From NCBI RefSeq assembly GCF_003031265.1, contig NZ_CP019966.1, forward strand, positions 5,176,501 through 5,240,500: a stretch of DNA of 64,000 bases, given 5' to 3'. Positions 16,407 to 25,801 of the stretch are shown in pieces. Source of the DNA: Rhodopseudomonas palustris (GTDB lineage: Bacteria > Pseudomonadota > Alphaproteobacteria > Rhizobiales > Xanthobacteraceae). Each line of letters starts with the position of its first letter. Positions within the stretch are counted from its first letter, which is position 1. Under the pieces are notes generated by a model. That model saw nothing but the letters and a program-made list of their open reading frames with translations, did no database searches and was not told where the DNA came from. The position numbers were made by a program, and so were the translations under genes.

Positions 16407-17185
16407 TAACGCTGGGTCCTTGCCTCCGCCGGATCGGTCTGCGCAGCCTCGATGACGAATGCCATCAGCGCGCGCGCCAGGCAGTTGTGCACGCGCAGCG
16501 CCAGATCAATCCCCGGCGCCGGGCTGAACAGATCGAATTCGCCCGTCTCGTTCCAGTGGCGCATCAGAGAGAAGCGGTCGAACAGCGGAACGTCGTGTTC
16601 CTGCGCCACCACCCGCATCGCGTCGAGATACGGCGCCGGATTGATCATGGTCTCGGTGCGGGGACTATACTGCAAATTCATCAAGATGATGTCAGAGCCG
16701 GCCTGCTTCACCGCATCGATGCCCTGCCCCAACGCGGTGCGGAAATCGTCCGGGTCGATCGAGCGGATCGCGTCGAACGTGCCGGTCTGCCAGATCACCA
16801 GCACAGGCTTACGTTCGGCGACCAGCGCCGCCAGCCCGGTGGCGATGTCGGCGGCGGTGCGCTTCGGCCGCATCTCGACCATCACGTTGATGGTCACGCC
16901 CGGGAAACGGTCGCGCAGCAGGGTCTGCAACCGGCCGGGATAGGAGCTGTTTTCGGCCGACAGGATGGTGGAGGAGCGGCTGCCGACCACCAGGATGTCG
17001 AGCTTGTGAGTGGTCTTCAGCGCCGCGGCGACGCCCTTCAGCTTGGCTTCGCTGGCCAGCAGATAGGCTGGCGGAACACAGGTGGGGGCATCCTCGGCGA
17101 CGGCTGCGCGGGGCGACAAGCCGACCGCCGTGAGCAGCGCCACGGCCACCATCCACTTCAAGCCGGCCATCGCCACGGCCTTCAT
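16406..17185 (-). CDS. SGNH-fold protein with degraded active site
   Basis: 259 residues, N-terminal signal peptide (1-30, cleavage near VAEDAP). Same fold and segment order as the downstream SGNH hydrolase: VVGSRSST (block I, residues 67-73) keeps the Ser, but block II is replaced by NVMVEMRPKRTA, block III reads WQTGTFDAI with Phe where Asn is expected, and the C-terminal DGLH dyad is replaced by PGIDLALRVHNCL. Catalysis by the usual triad looks unlikely; a binding or accessory role is possible. The start ATG overlaps the OpgC-like stop (ATGA), and its own stop overlaps the next start (TAATG). Confidence 0.78.
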   Translation of the reverse strand: MKAVAMAGLKWMVAVALLTAVGLSPRAAVAEDAPTCVPPAYLLASEAKLKGVAAALKTTHKLDILVVGSRSSTILSAENSSYPGRLQTLLRDRFPGVTINVMVEMRPKRTAADIATGLAALVAERKPVLVIWQTGTFDAIRSIDPDDFRTALGQGIDAVKQAGSDIILMNLQYSPRTETMINPAPYLDAMRVVAQEHDVPLFDRFSLMRHWNETGEFDLFSPAPGIDLALRVHNCLARALMAFVIEAAQTDPAEARTQR

Positions 17186-18447
17186 GCTGCATCGCCTCCC
17201 GCGAGGTCGGCGTCCGGTGGGGTCCGCGACCCGGCCTTGCTCGCCACATTCTTGTACCACGAGAACAGCCACGCAGCGGCAGACATGATGCAAATCCCTG
17301 TCACACTGACGAAGAAATGCAGCACCGCGCCGCCGGAGACTTCCGCCAGGATGAAATAGCCGGCGAAAGCGAGAAAGATGCCAATGCAGAAGATCTCGAG
17401 CGAGTGCTGGCCACACAGGATCAAGGGCCGCAACCAGGGCGAGCTTAAGGCCGGCCAGTCGCGCGGAATGAACCGCACCGTCAGGGCCGCCAGCGCCAGG
17501 AAGTGCGCGAAACGCAACACGTCGAGGTTCGGCTTGTCGATCGGGTACATCCACTGCTCGAGCCATTTCGGCAGGGTGTGGAACAGTTGCGGCGTGTACC
17601 AGGTCAGCGTAACGTAGAACGCCGCCACCAGATAGGCGGCCGCCAGCCACAGCGTCACTTTCGACGCCAGCACCCGCGACAGCCGCTTGGCGCCGCCCAT
17701 CGCGCACCAGGCGCCGAACACGAACAGCAGCTGCCAGGCGTACGGATTGAACACCCAGGCACCGCTCGGATATGCGGTCAGATGCAGGTCGAACTGCCAG
17801 GTCGCGGCATAAAGCAGCGTCGCCAGCCCCAGCGTGATGTCGGGCCATCGCCGCATCAGCCAAAGGATCGGCGGCAGGAAGAACATCAGCACGATGTACA
17901 GCGGCAGCACGTCCATATTGACGGGGCGAAACCGCAGCAGCAGCGCCTGCACGATGGTGACGTCGGGCTGCTTGAGGAAGTCGAGGATGCCCATTTCCTC
18001 GGAATACAGCGGGTTCTGGAAGCTGGTGGCGACGTAGGAGATCTCGGCCAGGAAGATCGTGAACAGGAAGACGTGCGCGACGTAGATCTGCCAGACCCGC
18101 TTCAGGATGCGCGCCGCCGCGACCACGAAGCCGAGCTCGGTCATCGCCTTGCCGTACACGAAGGCGGCGGTGTAGCCGGAGATGAAGATGAAGATCTCGG
18201 TGGCGTCGGAGAAGCCGTAATTCCGCAGCGTGAACCAGGTCAGCACGTTGGCCGGCAGGTGATCGATGAAGATCAGCCACAGCGCCAAGCCACGAAACAG
18301 ATCCAGCCGCAATTCCCGTTTCGGCGCCGGCTTGCGCGGCGGCGGGGTCGCCGGCCGCGATGGCGGCGCAGCCGGCTCGGTCGGCGGACCGCCTGCGGGC
18401 GGCGCGCCGGTGATCGGCTCGGCAACGGTGGTGACGGGAGGAGTCAT
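17182..18447 (-). CDS. opgC: OpgC-family membrane acyltransferase
   Basis: 421 residues. A Pro-rich cytosolic N-terminus (residues 1-40) leads into RELRLDLFRGLALWLIFIDHLP, the entry motif of OpgC/acyltransferase-3-type proteins with the conserved Arg and His, followed by about ten hydrophobic helices. OpgC proteins transfer succinyl groups to osmoregulated periplasmic glucans. It is the first gene of a tightly overlapping operon with two periplasmic SGNH-fold proteins, an arrangement that fits adding and editing an O-acyl group on an exported glycan (inference). The symbol is by family; substrate unproven. Confidence 0.82.
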   Translation of the reverse strand: MTPPVTTVAEPITGAPPAGGPPTEPAAPPSRPATPPPRKPAPKRELRLDLFRGLALWLIFIDHLPANVLTWFTLRNYGFSDATEIFIFISGYTAAFVYGKAMTELGFVVAAARILKRVWQIYVAHVFLFTIFLAEISYVATSFQNPLYSEEMGILDFLKQPDVTIVQALLLRFRPVNMDVLPLYIVLMFFLPPILWLMRRWPDITLGLATLLYAATWQFDLHLTAYPSGAWVFNPYAWQLLFVFGAWCAMGGAKRLSRVLASKVTLWLAAAYLVAAFYVTLTWYTPQLFHTLPKWLEQWMYPIDKPNLDVLRFAHFLALAALTVRFIPRDWPALSSPWLRPLILCGQHSLEIFCIGIFLAFAGYFILAEVSGGAVLHFFVSVTGICIMSAAAWLFSWYKNVASKAGSRTPPDADLAGGDAA

Positions 18448-18697
18448 GCGGCTCCATTGCGGCGCGCAATGCGCCTGTCGTTGCTATAGCAGCCGAGCTG
18501 CCGGCGGCGAAGGTCTGACGGCATTCGGCGGACACCCTGACGCAGCCATGAAGGGCGCTGCTCCGGCGCGGCCGCTGGCTAGCGCGGAACTATGTTGAAA
18601 CCGCGGAGGCGCGCGACCACAACCTGAAAGTCGTTCCGAACGACTGGTTTCAACGCTGATTTTCGCTATATTTGGGCCAAGAGCTGGAAATTGAGCC

Positions 18698-19090
18698 ATG
18701 TACCGCGCCGTCACCCGCCGGATCGAAGTGACCGTTGAGCCCAATTATCTGCCGGAGCGTTCCTCGGCGGAGAACCGGCAGTATTTTTGGTCCTACACCG
18801 TGGTGATCACCAATTCGGGCGAGGAAACCGTCAAGCTGCGCACCCGGCATTGGGTGATCACCGACGCCTCCGGCCGAACCCAGGAAGTACGCGGCGAAGG
18901 CGTGGTCGGCGAACAGCCGGTGCTCGCGCCGGGTGAGCGGTTCGAATATACCAGCGGCGTCCCCCTCCCGACCGCCTCCGGCTTCATGGCCGGCCGCTAT
19001 CAGATGGAAACCGAAGCGGGCGAGAAGTTCGAGATCGACGTCCCGCCGTTTTCGCTGGACAGCCCGGAGGGCAAGCGGACGCTGAATTGA
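18698..19090 (+). CDS. apaG: ApaG domain protein
   Basis: 130 residues, the standard ApaG size. The fibronectin-III-like beta sandwich shows the family signatures: [17 protein letters not shown] at the start, [53 protein letters not shown] and MAGRYQMET. ApaG is cytoplasmic; it has been linked to Co2+ resistance and binds metals or nucleotides, but its role is not settled. Convergent with the Ala-rich gene, nine bases apart. A perfect small hairpin (AGTCGTT/AACGACT at about 18628-18644) lies upstream. Confidence 0.92.
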   Translation: MYRAVTRRIEVTVEPNYLPERSSAENRQYFWSYTVVITNSGEETVKLRTRHWVITDASGRTQEVRGEGVVGEQPVLAPGERFEYTSGVPLPTASGFMAGRYQMETEAGEKFEIDVPPFSLDSPEGKRTLN

Positions 19091-19099
19091 TAGAGGCGC

Positions 19100-20830
19100 C
19101 TAAGCCGAAATAGTAGGCGCCCCACCATCTCCCCCACCGCCTAGCCAACTTCTTAGCCAATCCAGCAGCGGCCCGACATATGGCCTAAGCGCCTCATAGG
19201 CGTCGTTCCAACCCTTAGCGACAGAGCCGACATCTTTCCCAGCCTTCAAGACTTTGTAGATGAGATTCGCAGCACTCGCGAATATGTAGTTGCGTGACGC
19301 GGCCGGATCGATGTCGGCAATCGGGTCTCTCGGCGGCTTGGGACGATTGGGATCCGGCGGTGGCGCGTCCTCTGCGAGCGGTGGCCTCACCGCAGGCACA
19401 GGCCTTGCCGTCTCATCCATGACGGGCGCAACAGTCTCGTCAAACACTGCTGGCGAATGCGCATGAATTATCCTGCGAACGCCCTCAACAGCGTCATGCG
19501 GAAGCGGCGTAGCAAGATGTCCAGTACGTATTGAGTGATAGTGCCGCTCAAGCTCTGGATAGTAGGCGCGAAGTCCGTAATGGTCTTCAAGCAACGTCGA
19601 CAGACTACTAGCAAAAGCGGTCGGCAAAATGCCCTGCTCGGCAACAAACAGCTTGCTCAGAACCCTTGCTTCTCCATCAGCGAGTAAAACATTCCCCGCC
19701 CCAGAGTTGGAAGGCAGCCACTCGAGATACTGTGATAGTGCATCGGCATAGTCCGCTCGCCCTTGAAAACTGGGCGAAGCGGCTTGATTCAACAATCGTC
19801 CAGCTCGCGCGCTGCAAGCCTCCACTAATCTCGCGTGGTCGGCCGGCTTTATGGACGGAGGAAGCGCCGGCTCGGAAAACACGCCAGCGTCGGCTCCAAC
19901 CCGACCATCCAATCGGCGAACAATGGAAATCGGACAAGGAGCATCCTCGATAGGGTCAGGGTCACTCGCCGGCGAGTTAAGTACATAACCGGCCGCTTCC
20001 CGGCCTCCGATCACCCGCAAACGTCTTGCTATCTCAAGATTAGTCGCTGCGTAATTCTGCCACGGCAGAGCTTCAAATATATCGGTGAAGGCAGCATCTG
20101 CATCTTCTGATGACTCGCCTCCCAAAAGAACGCGGTCATACCAATCGATCCAGATCGACCAATGCTTGCCTTTCTTGAGAAGCTCTGAGCGAAGCTCTGC
20201 CCATTGATTAGCGAAAGGCGGAATAGAGTGTTCTGGCCACAACATCCGTGTGGCAAGTTCTTCTGGAGTGAGACTTCCCAAAGACAACGCAATCGCATCG
20301 CGCTGGATGGCGACAGCTGCGGAGGCAGCGGCATAAGCGGACGCGTCTGCAGCGCAGGAAGCAGCGACAGAAGCATAAGTTTGAGCGGCATTGGGGGAGA
20401 TCGCCGAAGCAGCGGCAGAAGCCGCACTTACCGCCCGCGCGGCAGAGGCGTAGCGGGCAGCTTGTACGGCAACTGAGGCGAGACGGGCATGGCCGGCGTT
20501 CCTAGTTGAACGGGACGCAGGTCCCTCGACAAAAGCAGCGGCGGAAGCCGCAACTGAGGCGGCAGAGGAGGCGGCGACGGCCATCGTCGATGCTTGACGC
20601 AAGGATTTCGCGGCAAAGTGGGCAATCGCCACAGCCCGGAATACCGGCTGAATGACAGGTAAAAGCTTCCTCGACCGCACTAGCGGAAGCACGCGTGCCG
20701 CGGCGCGCACAGCTAACACCACTGACCACCCGTGCGGATGAGGAGTGAGCCATTCCTTGAACGCAGCGTCGTCGCGTGGGTCAGGCGGTCCGCCACCTGC
20801 ACCACGCGTTACCCCGCTTAAATCAGCCAT
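19100..20830 (-). CDS. Hypothetical protein with a long Ala-rich segment
   Basis: 576 residues from the ATG at 20830 (GGGGAGG four bases upstream). Residues 45-80 are weakly hydrophobic and basic. Residues 75-185 are an Ala/Ser-rich low-complexity stretch (for example AVAASSAASVAASAAAF). A globular part contains HSIPPFANQWAELRSELLKKGKHWSIWIDWYDRVLLGG, a W-x-x-WYD-R-L pattern seen in many unannotated alphaproteobacterial proteins. A Pro-rich linker (460-500) is followed by a C-terminal helical segment ending in a Gly run. Base composition is clearly less GC-rich than the neighbours, and codon use includes many A/T-ending codons, which suggests transfer. No function assigned. Confidence 0.7.
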   Translation of the reverse strand: MADLSGVTRGAGGGPPDPRDDAAFKEWLTPHPHGWSVVLAVRAAARVLPLVRSRKLLPVIQPVFRAVAIAHFAAKSLRQASTMAVAASSAASVAASAAAFVEGPASRSTRNAGHARLASVAVQAARYASAARAVSAASAAASAISPNAAQTYASVAASCAADASAYAAASAAVAIQRDAIALSLGSLTPEELATRMLWPEHSIPPFANQWAELRSELLKKGKHWSIWIDWYDRVLLGGESSEDADAAFTDIFEALPWQNYAATNLEIARRLRVIGGREAAGYVLNSPASDPDPIEDAPCPISIVRRLDGRVGADAGVFSEPALPPSIKPADHARLVEACSARAGRLLNQAASPSFQGRADYADALSQYLEWLPSNSGAGNVLLADGEARVLSKLFVAEQGILPTAFASSLSTLLEDHYGLRAYYPELERHYHSIRTGHLATPLPHDAVEGVRRIIHAHSPAVFDETVAPVMDETARPVPAVRPPLAEDAPPPDPNRPKPPRDPIADIDPAASRNYIFASAANLIYKVLKAGKDVGSVAKGWNDAYEALRPYVGPLLDWLRSWLGGGGDGGAPTISA

Positions 20831-20958
20831 CGTCCTCCCCGCGATTCCGTGCACGCCGAGCGTAGCTAACGCTCGGGTTGCAAAGCAAGGTGACGTTGGC
20901 CGGAAAGGTGAGAGAAGACGGAGAATGCCGGCCCTAATAAATTCCTTCTTCCAATGGG

Positions 20959-21960
20959 TTACTCCACCCCAGCCTCTTCAGGCGTAAACTCATACACCGA
21001 TGAGCAGAACTCGCAGGTCACCACGACCTTGCCGTCCTTGACCATGTCGGCGCGGTCCTGCGGGGCGAAGCGGGCGAGCATGCGGGAGACGGCGTCGCGC
21101 GAGCACGAGCATTCCGCCTTGATCGGCAGCGACGAGAACACGCGCACGCCGCGTTCGTGAAACAGCCGATACAGCAGCCGTTCGCCGGACAGATCCGGAT
21201 CGATCAGTTCGACATCCTCGACGGTCGCGATCAGCGACTGGCCTTCGACCCAGGCGTCGTCCTCATCGACGGTGTGAACCTGCGTGCCTTCCGGCGCGTC
21301 GCCGGGATGCAGATCGGCCTGGCGCGCGCGCTCCGGCGACTTCGGCAGGAATTGCAGCAGCATGCCGCCGGCGCGCCAGTGATGCCGGCCGCCTTCGCCG
21401 CCGCGCCACTCTTCGCCGACTGCGAGCCGCACCTTGGTCGGGATCTGTTCGGAGCGCAGGAAGTACTCGTGCGCCGCTTCCTCCAGGCCGCCGCCGTTCA
21501 AGGCGACGAGACCCTGATAGCGCCGCATGTCGGGGCCCTGGTCGATGGTCATCGCCAGATGGCCGTTGCCGAGCAGTGCACCGGAGCTGAGGCCGGGCTC
21601 AAGCTTGGCCTCATCGTAGCGCGCATAGGCCCGCAGCCGGTCGGGCGCCTGGAAGTCGACGATCAGGAACGACACCGGGCCGTCGGTCTGGGTCTGCAAG
21701 ATGAAGCGGCCGTCGAACTTCAGCGACGAGCCGAGCAGCGTCGCGAGCACGATCGCTTCGCCGAGCAGCTTGGCGACCGGTACCGGATAGGCGTGCTTGG
21801 CGAGCAGCTCATCGAGCGCCGGGCCGAGCTTGGTCAGCCGGCCGCGCAGATCGAGCGGGCCGACTTCGAACGGCAGCACGCTGTCGTCGATCGGCACCGC
21901 AGACGGCGCGCGCACGGAGGGCATCTCGGGGGTGGTCGGATCGGGGGCTTGTGAGGTCAT
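20959..21960 (-). CDS. hslO: Redox-regulated chaperone Hsp33
   Basis: 333 residues. Hsp33 fold: N-terminal domain with AKHAYPVPVAKLLGEAIVLATLLGSSLKFDGRFILQTQTDGPVSFLIVDF and a C-terminal zinc centre whose four cysteines are all present (Cys284, Cys286, Cys316, Cys319; CSC and CEFC). Under oxidative stress these form disulfides, zinc is released and the protein becomes a holdase chaperone in the cytoplasm. It lies downstream of argD-argF on the same strand, 254 bp away. Confidence 0.93.
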   Translation of the reverse strand: MTSQAPDPTTPEMPSVRAPSAVPIDDSVLPFEVGPLDLRGRLTKLGPALDELLAKHAYPVPVAKLLGEAIVLATLLGSSLKFDGRFILQTQTDGPVSFLIVDFQAPDRLRAYARYDEAKLEPGLSSGALLGNGHLAMTIDQGPDMRRYQGLVALNGGGLEEAAHEYFLRSEQIPTKVRLAVGEEWRGGEGGRHHWRAGGMLLQFLPKSPERARQADLHPGDAPEGTQVHTVDEDDAWVEGQSLIATVEDVELIDPDLSGERLLYRLFHERGVRVFSSLPIKAECSCSRDAVSRMLARFAPQDRADMVKDGKVVVTCEFCSSVYEFTPEEAGVE

Positions 21961-22133
21961 GGGCGCTTATCTGGGGGCAGAGGACGAAGTTCGAAAGGGC
22001 CGATGGGCATAAGCGATGAATGGCAGCCCTGTTGTACCGCAGCCTTGCGACGCGGCTTATGCCTTTCTTCCTTGCGGAAGAAGCTAGCGCGGACGCGGTT
22101 AGCGTCCGATGAGGAGCGACTGGAGCGCTGTGC

Positions 22134-22203
22134 CCGCACCCCCCTCACCCGGCATCTACGCGAAGCCATCTTCCCCCGCGAGGGGAGAGAGGGAGGGGGC
22201 CGC
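22134..22203. repeat. Short GC-rich intergenic repeat-like segment
   Basis: CCCGCACCCCCCTCACCCGGC...TCTTCCCCCGCGAGGGGAGAGAGGGAGGGGG. The CCCTCACCC / CCCCGCGAGGGGAGAGG pattern is a common scattered repeat type in Rhodopseudomonas and Bradyrhizobium chromosomes. It sits in the 254-bp gap between hslO and argF. Confidence 0.4.
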
Positions 22204-22214
22204 AAGTGGGGGCC

Positions 22215-23150
22215 TTACGCCACCGCGCCGAGGCACCAGGCCAGAATGCCCTTTTGGGCGTGCAGGCGGTTTTCGGCTTCGTCGAACACCACCGACTGCG
22301 GGCCGTCGATCACCTCGTCGGTGACCTCTTCGCCGCGATGCGCCGGCAGGCAGTGCATGAAGATCGCGTCCTTGTGGGCGAGCGACATCAGCTTGGCGTT
22401 GACCTGATAGGGCTTGAGCAAATTGTGGCGGTGCTCGCCGTCCTTGTCGCCCATCGACACCCAGGTGTCGGTGACGACGCAGTCGGCGCCGCGCACGGCT
22501 TCCTCCGGATCGGTGCCGATGGTGATCGCCGCGCCGCTCTGTTTGATCCAGTCGCGCAGCGCCTTGCTGGGCGACAGCTGCGGCGGGGTGGCGATGTTGA
22601 GCTTGAAGTCGAAGCGCTGGGCGGCGTGAGCGAACGACGCCAACACGTTGTTGTCGTCGCCGGTCCAGGCGATGGTGCGCCCCTTGATCGGGCCGCGATG
22701 CTCCTCGAACGTCATCACGTCGGCCATCACCTGGCACGGATGCGACTTGCGAGTCAGGCCGTTGATCACCGGCACGGTGGCGTTGGCGGCGAGCTCCAGC
22801 AGCGCCTCGTGATTGAGGATGCGGATCATGATGATGTCGACGAAGCGCGACAGCACCCGCGCGGTGTCGGCGATGGTCTCGCCGCGGCCGAGCTGCATCT
22901 CGGCACCGGTCAGCATGATCGACTCGCCGCCGAGCTGGCGCATGCCGACGTCGAACGACACCCGCGTCCGGGTCGACGGCTTGTCGAAGATCATCGCCAG
23001 CGTCTTGCCGGAGAGCGGCTTGTCGGCATCGGCGTTCGCCTTGCGCTTCGCCTTCATGGCGACCGCAGCGGCCAGCATGTTGCGGAGCTCGGAGGTCGGC
23101 AGTTCGGTCAGATCGAGGAAGTGCCGCGGCGTGTTGCTGGAGCTGCTCAT
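22215..23150 (-). CDS. argF: Ornithine carbamoyltransferase
   Basis: 311 residues. Carbamoyl-phosphate site [21 protein letters not shown] (STRTR), the [12 protein letters not shown] motif, the ornithine-loop [15 protein letters not shown] and the catalytic [11 protein letters not shown] are all intact. It carbamoylates ornithine to citrulline in arginine synthesis. The ATG at 23150 overlaps the argD stop (ATGA); the preceding GTG is in frame but not needed. Organised with argD as in other Alphaproteobacteria. Confidence 0.95.
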   Translation of the reverse strand: MSSSSNTPRHFLDLTELPTSELRNMLAAAVAMKAKRKANADADKPLSGKTLAMIFDKPSTRTRVSFDVGMRQLGGESIMLTGAEMQLGRGETIADTARVLSRFVDIIMIRILNHEALLELAANATVPVINGLTRKSHPCQVMADVMTFEEHRGPIKGRTIAWTGDDNNVLASFAHAAQRFDFKLNIATPPQLSPSKALRDWIKQSGAAITIGTDPEEAVRGADCVVTDTWVSMGDKDGEHRHNLLKPYQVNAKLMSLAHKDAIFMHCLPAHRGEEVTDEVIDGPQSVVFDEAENRLHAQKGILAWCLGAVA

Positions 23151-24361
23151 CACACCGCCTCCTTCTGCGCCGCCTGCCCGGCAAGCGTGACGCAGGCGCG
23201 CTCCAGTCGCCCGATCGCCTCGTCAAGTTCGGCCTCGCTGACGATCAGCGGCGGCAGCAGACGCACGACGTTGTCGCCGGCGCCGACGGTGAGCAGCTTC
23301 TCGGCCCGCAGCGCCGCGATCAGCTCGGGCGACGGCACCACCGCCTTGAGGCCGAGCAGCAAGCCTTCGCCGCGGATTTCGCTGACGACGCGCGGATGCC
23401 GATCGACGACGCCGGCGAGCTTCTGCTTCAGCAGCAGCGACATCTTCTTGACGTGGTCGAAGAAGCCCGGCTGCAGCATGATGTCGAGCACCGCGTTGGC
23501 GGCCGCGACGGCCAGCGGATTACCGCCGAAGGTCGAACCGTGCGCGCCCGGCGCCATGCCCTTCGCCGCCTCGGCGGTCGACAGGCAGGCGCCGATCGGA
23601 AAGCCGCCGCCGAGCGCCTTGGCCAGCGACATCAAATCCGGCGCGACGCCGACCCGCTTATAGGCGAACAGTTCGCCGGTGCGGCCCATGCCGGTCTGGA
23701 CTTCGTCGAAGATCAGCAGCAGGCCGTGCGCGTCGCACAGCTCGCGCAGGCCGCGGAAGAACGCCAGCTCCGGCGAGCGCACGCCGCCCTCGCCCTGCAG
23801 CGGCTCGATCAGGATCGCGGCGGTATTCGGACCGATCGCGGCCTTGACCGCATCGAGGTCACCGAGCGGCAACTGATCGAAACCGTCGAGCGGCTTGCCG
23901 TAACCTTCCAGGTACTTTGCCGAGCCGGTAGCGGCGAGCGTGCCGAGCGTGCGGCCGTGGAACGCGCCTTCGAAAGTAATCACCCGGGTGCGCTCGGGCT
24001 CGCCTTTGGAGAAGTGATAGTGCCGCGCCATCTTCAGCGCGCACTCGACCGCTTCAGCGCCCGAATTGCAGAAGAACACCTTGTCGGCAAAGCTCTGTTC
24101 ACACAGCCGCGCCGCCAGCTTCTCGCCGTCCGGGCTCTTGAACAGGTTGGACATGTGCCACAGTTTGGTCGCCTGCTGCTGCAAGGCTTCGACCAGATGC
24201 GGATGGCAATGGCCGAGCGCGTTGACGGCGACGCCGCTGGTGAAATCGAGGTAGCGCTCGCCATCAGTTCCGTGCAGCCAGACACCTTCGCCGCGCTCGA
24301 ACGCGACATCCGCTCTGGCGAAAACCGGGAGGAGATGGGACGTTGAAGCGCTCTGAGACAT
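23150..24361 (-). CDS. argD: Acetylornithine aminotransferase
   Basis: 403 residues, class III PLP aminotransferase. [53 protein letters not shown] with the PLP-ring Asp219, and [16 protein letters not shown] with Schiff-base Lys248. [11 protein letters not shown] is also diagnostic. It makes N-acetylornithine in arginine synthesis and may also act on succinyl-diaminopimelate. First gene of argD-argF. Confidence 0.94.
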   Translation of the reverse strand: MSQSASTSHLLPVFARADVAFERGEGVWLHGTDGERYLDFTSGVAVNALGHCHPHLVEALQQQATKLWHMSNLFKSPDGEKLAARLCEQSFADKVFFCNSGAEAVECALKMARHYHFSKGEPERTRVITFEGAFHGRTLGTLAATGSAKYLEGYGKPLDGFDQLPLGDLDAVKAAIGPNTAAILIEPLQGEGGVRSPELAFFRGLRELCDAHGLLLIFDEVQTGMGRTGELFAYKRVGVAPDLMSLAKALGGGFPIGACLSTAEAAKGMAPGAHGSTFGGNPLAVAAANAVLDIMLQPGFFDHVKKMSLLLKQKLAGVVDRHPRVVSEIRGEGLLLGLKAVVPSPELIAALRAEKLLTVGAGDNVVRLLPPLIVSEAELDEAIGRLERACVTLAGQAAQKEAV

Positions 24362-24837
24362 GGCCGATCCGATCGGAAAATAGCGGGCCGCCGGCCGGCC
24401 GCGTCACGCGCATGACACGAACGCAGTCTGGGACAACGTACCCCGGAAACGAAACGTGCCGCCTTTCCAGGCGGCACGTGGGATTATTCTAGAAGCGTCG
24501 AACTCACTGTCAACACGGAGCTTCGACGAAGTGCTGCCAGAAAGCAGCACTCGCGCTGTTTGTTGTGGCTTCGCGGACTCACTCACAGGAGAAGGTGTGG
24601 ACGCACCGGGTCGGACTCTTGCGCGTGAGTCACGGCATATTGTAGCCTTTTGACTGTCGGGTACGACATCTCGTGCGCGGTTTGTAATCCATTTCGAGTT
24701 CTCGGATGAGGCGTAACGCCGGGGCGGCAAGGGTCGTCCGGCGAGCGCTAAGGGATTCTGACAGCTGAGATTTTGACGACCTCACAGCCGCGGTTCCGCG
24801 CCGCCCTTCGGCGCCCGCGGCAGGAAGGGATAGAACT
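24362..24837. other. argD-gcrA intergenic region with hairpins and GANTC sites
   Basis: 476 bp divergent region. It holds an 11-bp perfect hairpin at 24454-24479 (ACGTGCCGCCT/AGGCGGCACGT, loop TTCC), an 8-bp perfect hairpin at 24530-24551 (AGTGCTGC/GCAGCACT), and four GANTC sites, three of them within 56 bp. No coding region is seen. Confidence 0.6.
24576..24758 (+). promoter_or_regulatory. Cluster of GANTC (CcrM) sites upstream of gcrA
   Basis: GACTC at 24576 and 24614, GAGTC at 24627 and GATTC at 24754. GANTC is the target of the cell-cycle adenine methyltransferase CcrM, and gcrA transcription in Caulobacter is sensitive to GANTC methylation. Expected density by chance is about one per 256 bp, lower in GC-rich DNA. 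Confidence 0.5.
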
Positions 24838-25347
24838 ATGACGGCATTGACCTGGACCGACGAGCGCGTCGAGCAGTTGAAGAAATTGTGGGAGGGCGGG
24901 CTGTCGGCGAGTCAAATTGCCGCCGAGCTTGGCAACGTCACCCGCAATGCCGTGATCGGCAAGGTCCACCGCCTCGGCCTGTCGGGCCGGGCCAAGAGCC
25001 CCACGTCGGCAGCGCCGCGGCCGCGCAAGGCGCGCCCGGTGCAGCAGATGATGAGGGTGACCCGCCCGGTGGCGCGCGGCAACACCGCGCTGGCGCACGC
25101 TTTCGAAGTGGAAGCCGAGCCCGATCCGATCGCCTTCGACAACGTGGTTCCGATGAACCAGCGGCTGTCTCTGCTGGAACTCAACGAAGCCACCTGCCAC
25201 TGGCCGGTCGGCGATCCGTCGAGCCCGGAATTCTTCTTCTGCGGCGGCAAGTCGCTGCCGGGCCTGCCCTACTGCGCGCATCACTCGCGCATCGCCTATC
25301 AGCCGGTCGGCGATCGCCGCCGCGCAGCTCCCAAGACCACGCGGTAA
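24838..25347 (+). CDS. gcrA: Cell-cycle regulator GcrA
   Basis: 169 residues. The N-terminal helix-turn-helix LTWTDERVEQLKKLWEGGLSASQIAAELGNVTRNAVIGKVHRLGLSGR is the GcrA signature that contacts CcrM-methylated GANTC promoters. A basic linker follows (residues 50-75), then a C-terminal sigma70-domain-2 interaction domain with the CHWPVGDP...FFFCGGKSLPGLPYCAHHSRIAYQP cysteine motif. It acts with RNA polymerase sigma70 to control cell-cycle and division genes. AGGAAGG precedes the ATG. Confidence 0.95.
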   Translation: MTALTWTDERVEQLKKLWEGGLSASQIAAELGNVTRNAVIGKVHRLGLSGRAKSPTSAAPRPRKARPVQQMMRVTRPVARGNTALAHAFEVEAEPDPIAFDNVVPMNQRLSLLELNEATCHWPVGDPSSPEFFFCGGKSLPGLPYCAHHSRIAYQPVGDRRRAAPKTTR

Positions 25348-25801
25348 TCACCGCCCGCGCAGCACAGCCGCTGCGCTTGGCTCAACGCATGATCGCCCGG
25401 GACCGCCGGGCGACCGCATCCAGAGCCGACCTTTCTCCCACCAAACAAACTGCAAGACTGGATCCTCCGCGGTCGCGGAGGATGGCTGGCGTTGCGCAGC
25501 CCATAAATCAGCAGCCCGCTCAGCAAGGCTGAGCGGGCTGTGAACTCATCAGTCTTGTTAGCAGGCGAGAGCGGCTAGAGCGCTTCATCGATTGATTGAA
25601 GCGGATCGGCCCTTGCCAAGCGTCCGCAGTCCTCATCCCGAGGAGCCCGGCTTCGCCGGGTGTCTCGAAGGATGAGGAGCCACATCGCCTGCGGCGCATG
25701 GTTCGAGACGGCGCTTCGCGCCTCCTCACCATGAGGTTCTGCAAGCTGCGACCGCCAGGAAGTGCGCCTCCTGATTGTTAAAAGCAGAGATGCTCTAACA
25801 A
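25348..25801. other. Convergent intergenic region gcrA/phoB with hairpins and a repeat
   Basis: 454 bp. It contains a 10-bp perfect hairpin at 25462-25483 (ATCCTCCGCG/CGCGGAGGAT), a 13-bp perfect hairpin at 25512-25540 (CAGCCCGCTCAGC/GCTGAGCGGGCTG, loop AAG) and a palindromic repeat at 25631-25738. Neither hairpin is followed by a proper T-run, although the second could end both transcripts. No gene seen. Confidence 0.6.
25631..25738. repeat. Palindromic intergenic repeat, CCTCATCC/ATGAGG family, copy 1
   Basis: CCTCATCCCGAGGAGCCC...TGTCTCGAAGGATGAGG followed by GGTTCGAGACGGCGCTTCGCGCCTCCTCACCATGAGG. A second copy, read in the opposite order, is at 52083-52187. Both contain the TTCGAGACG core and CTCCTCA. 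Confidence 0.65.
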
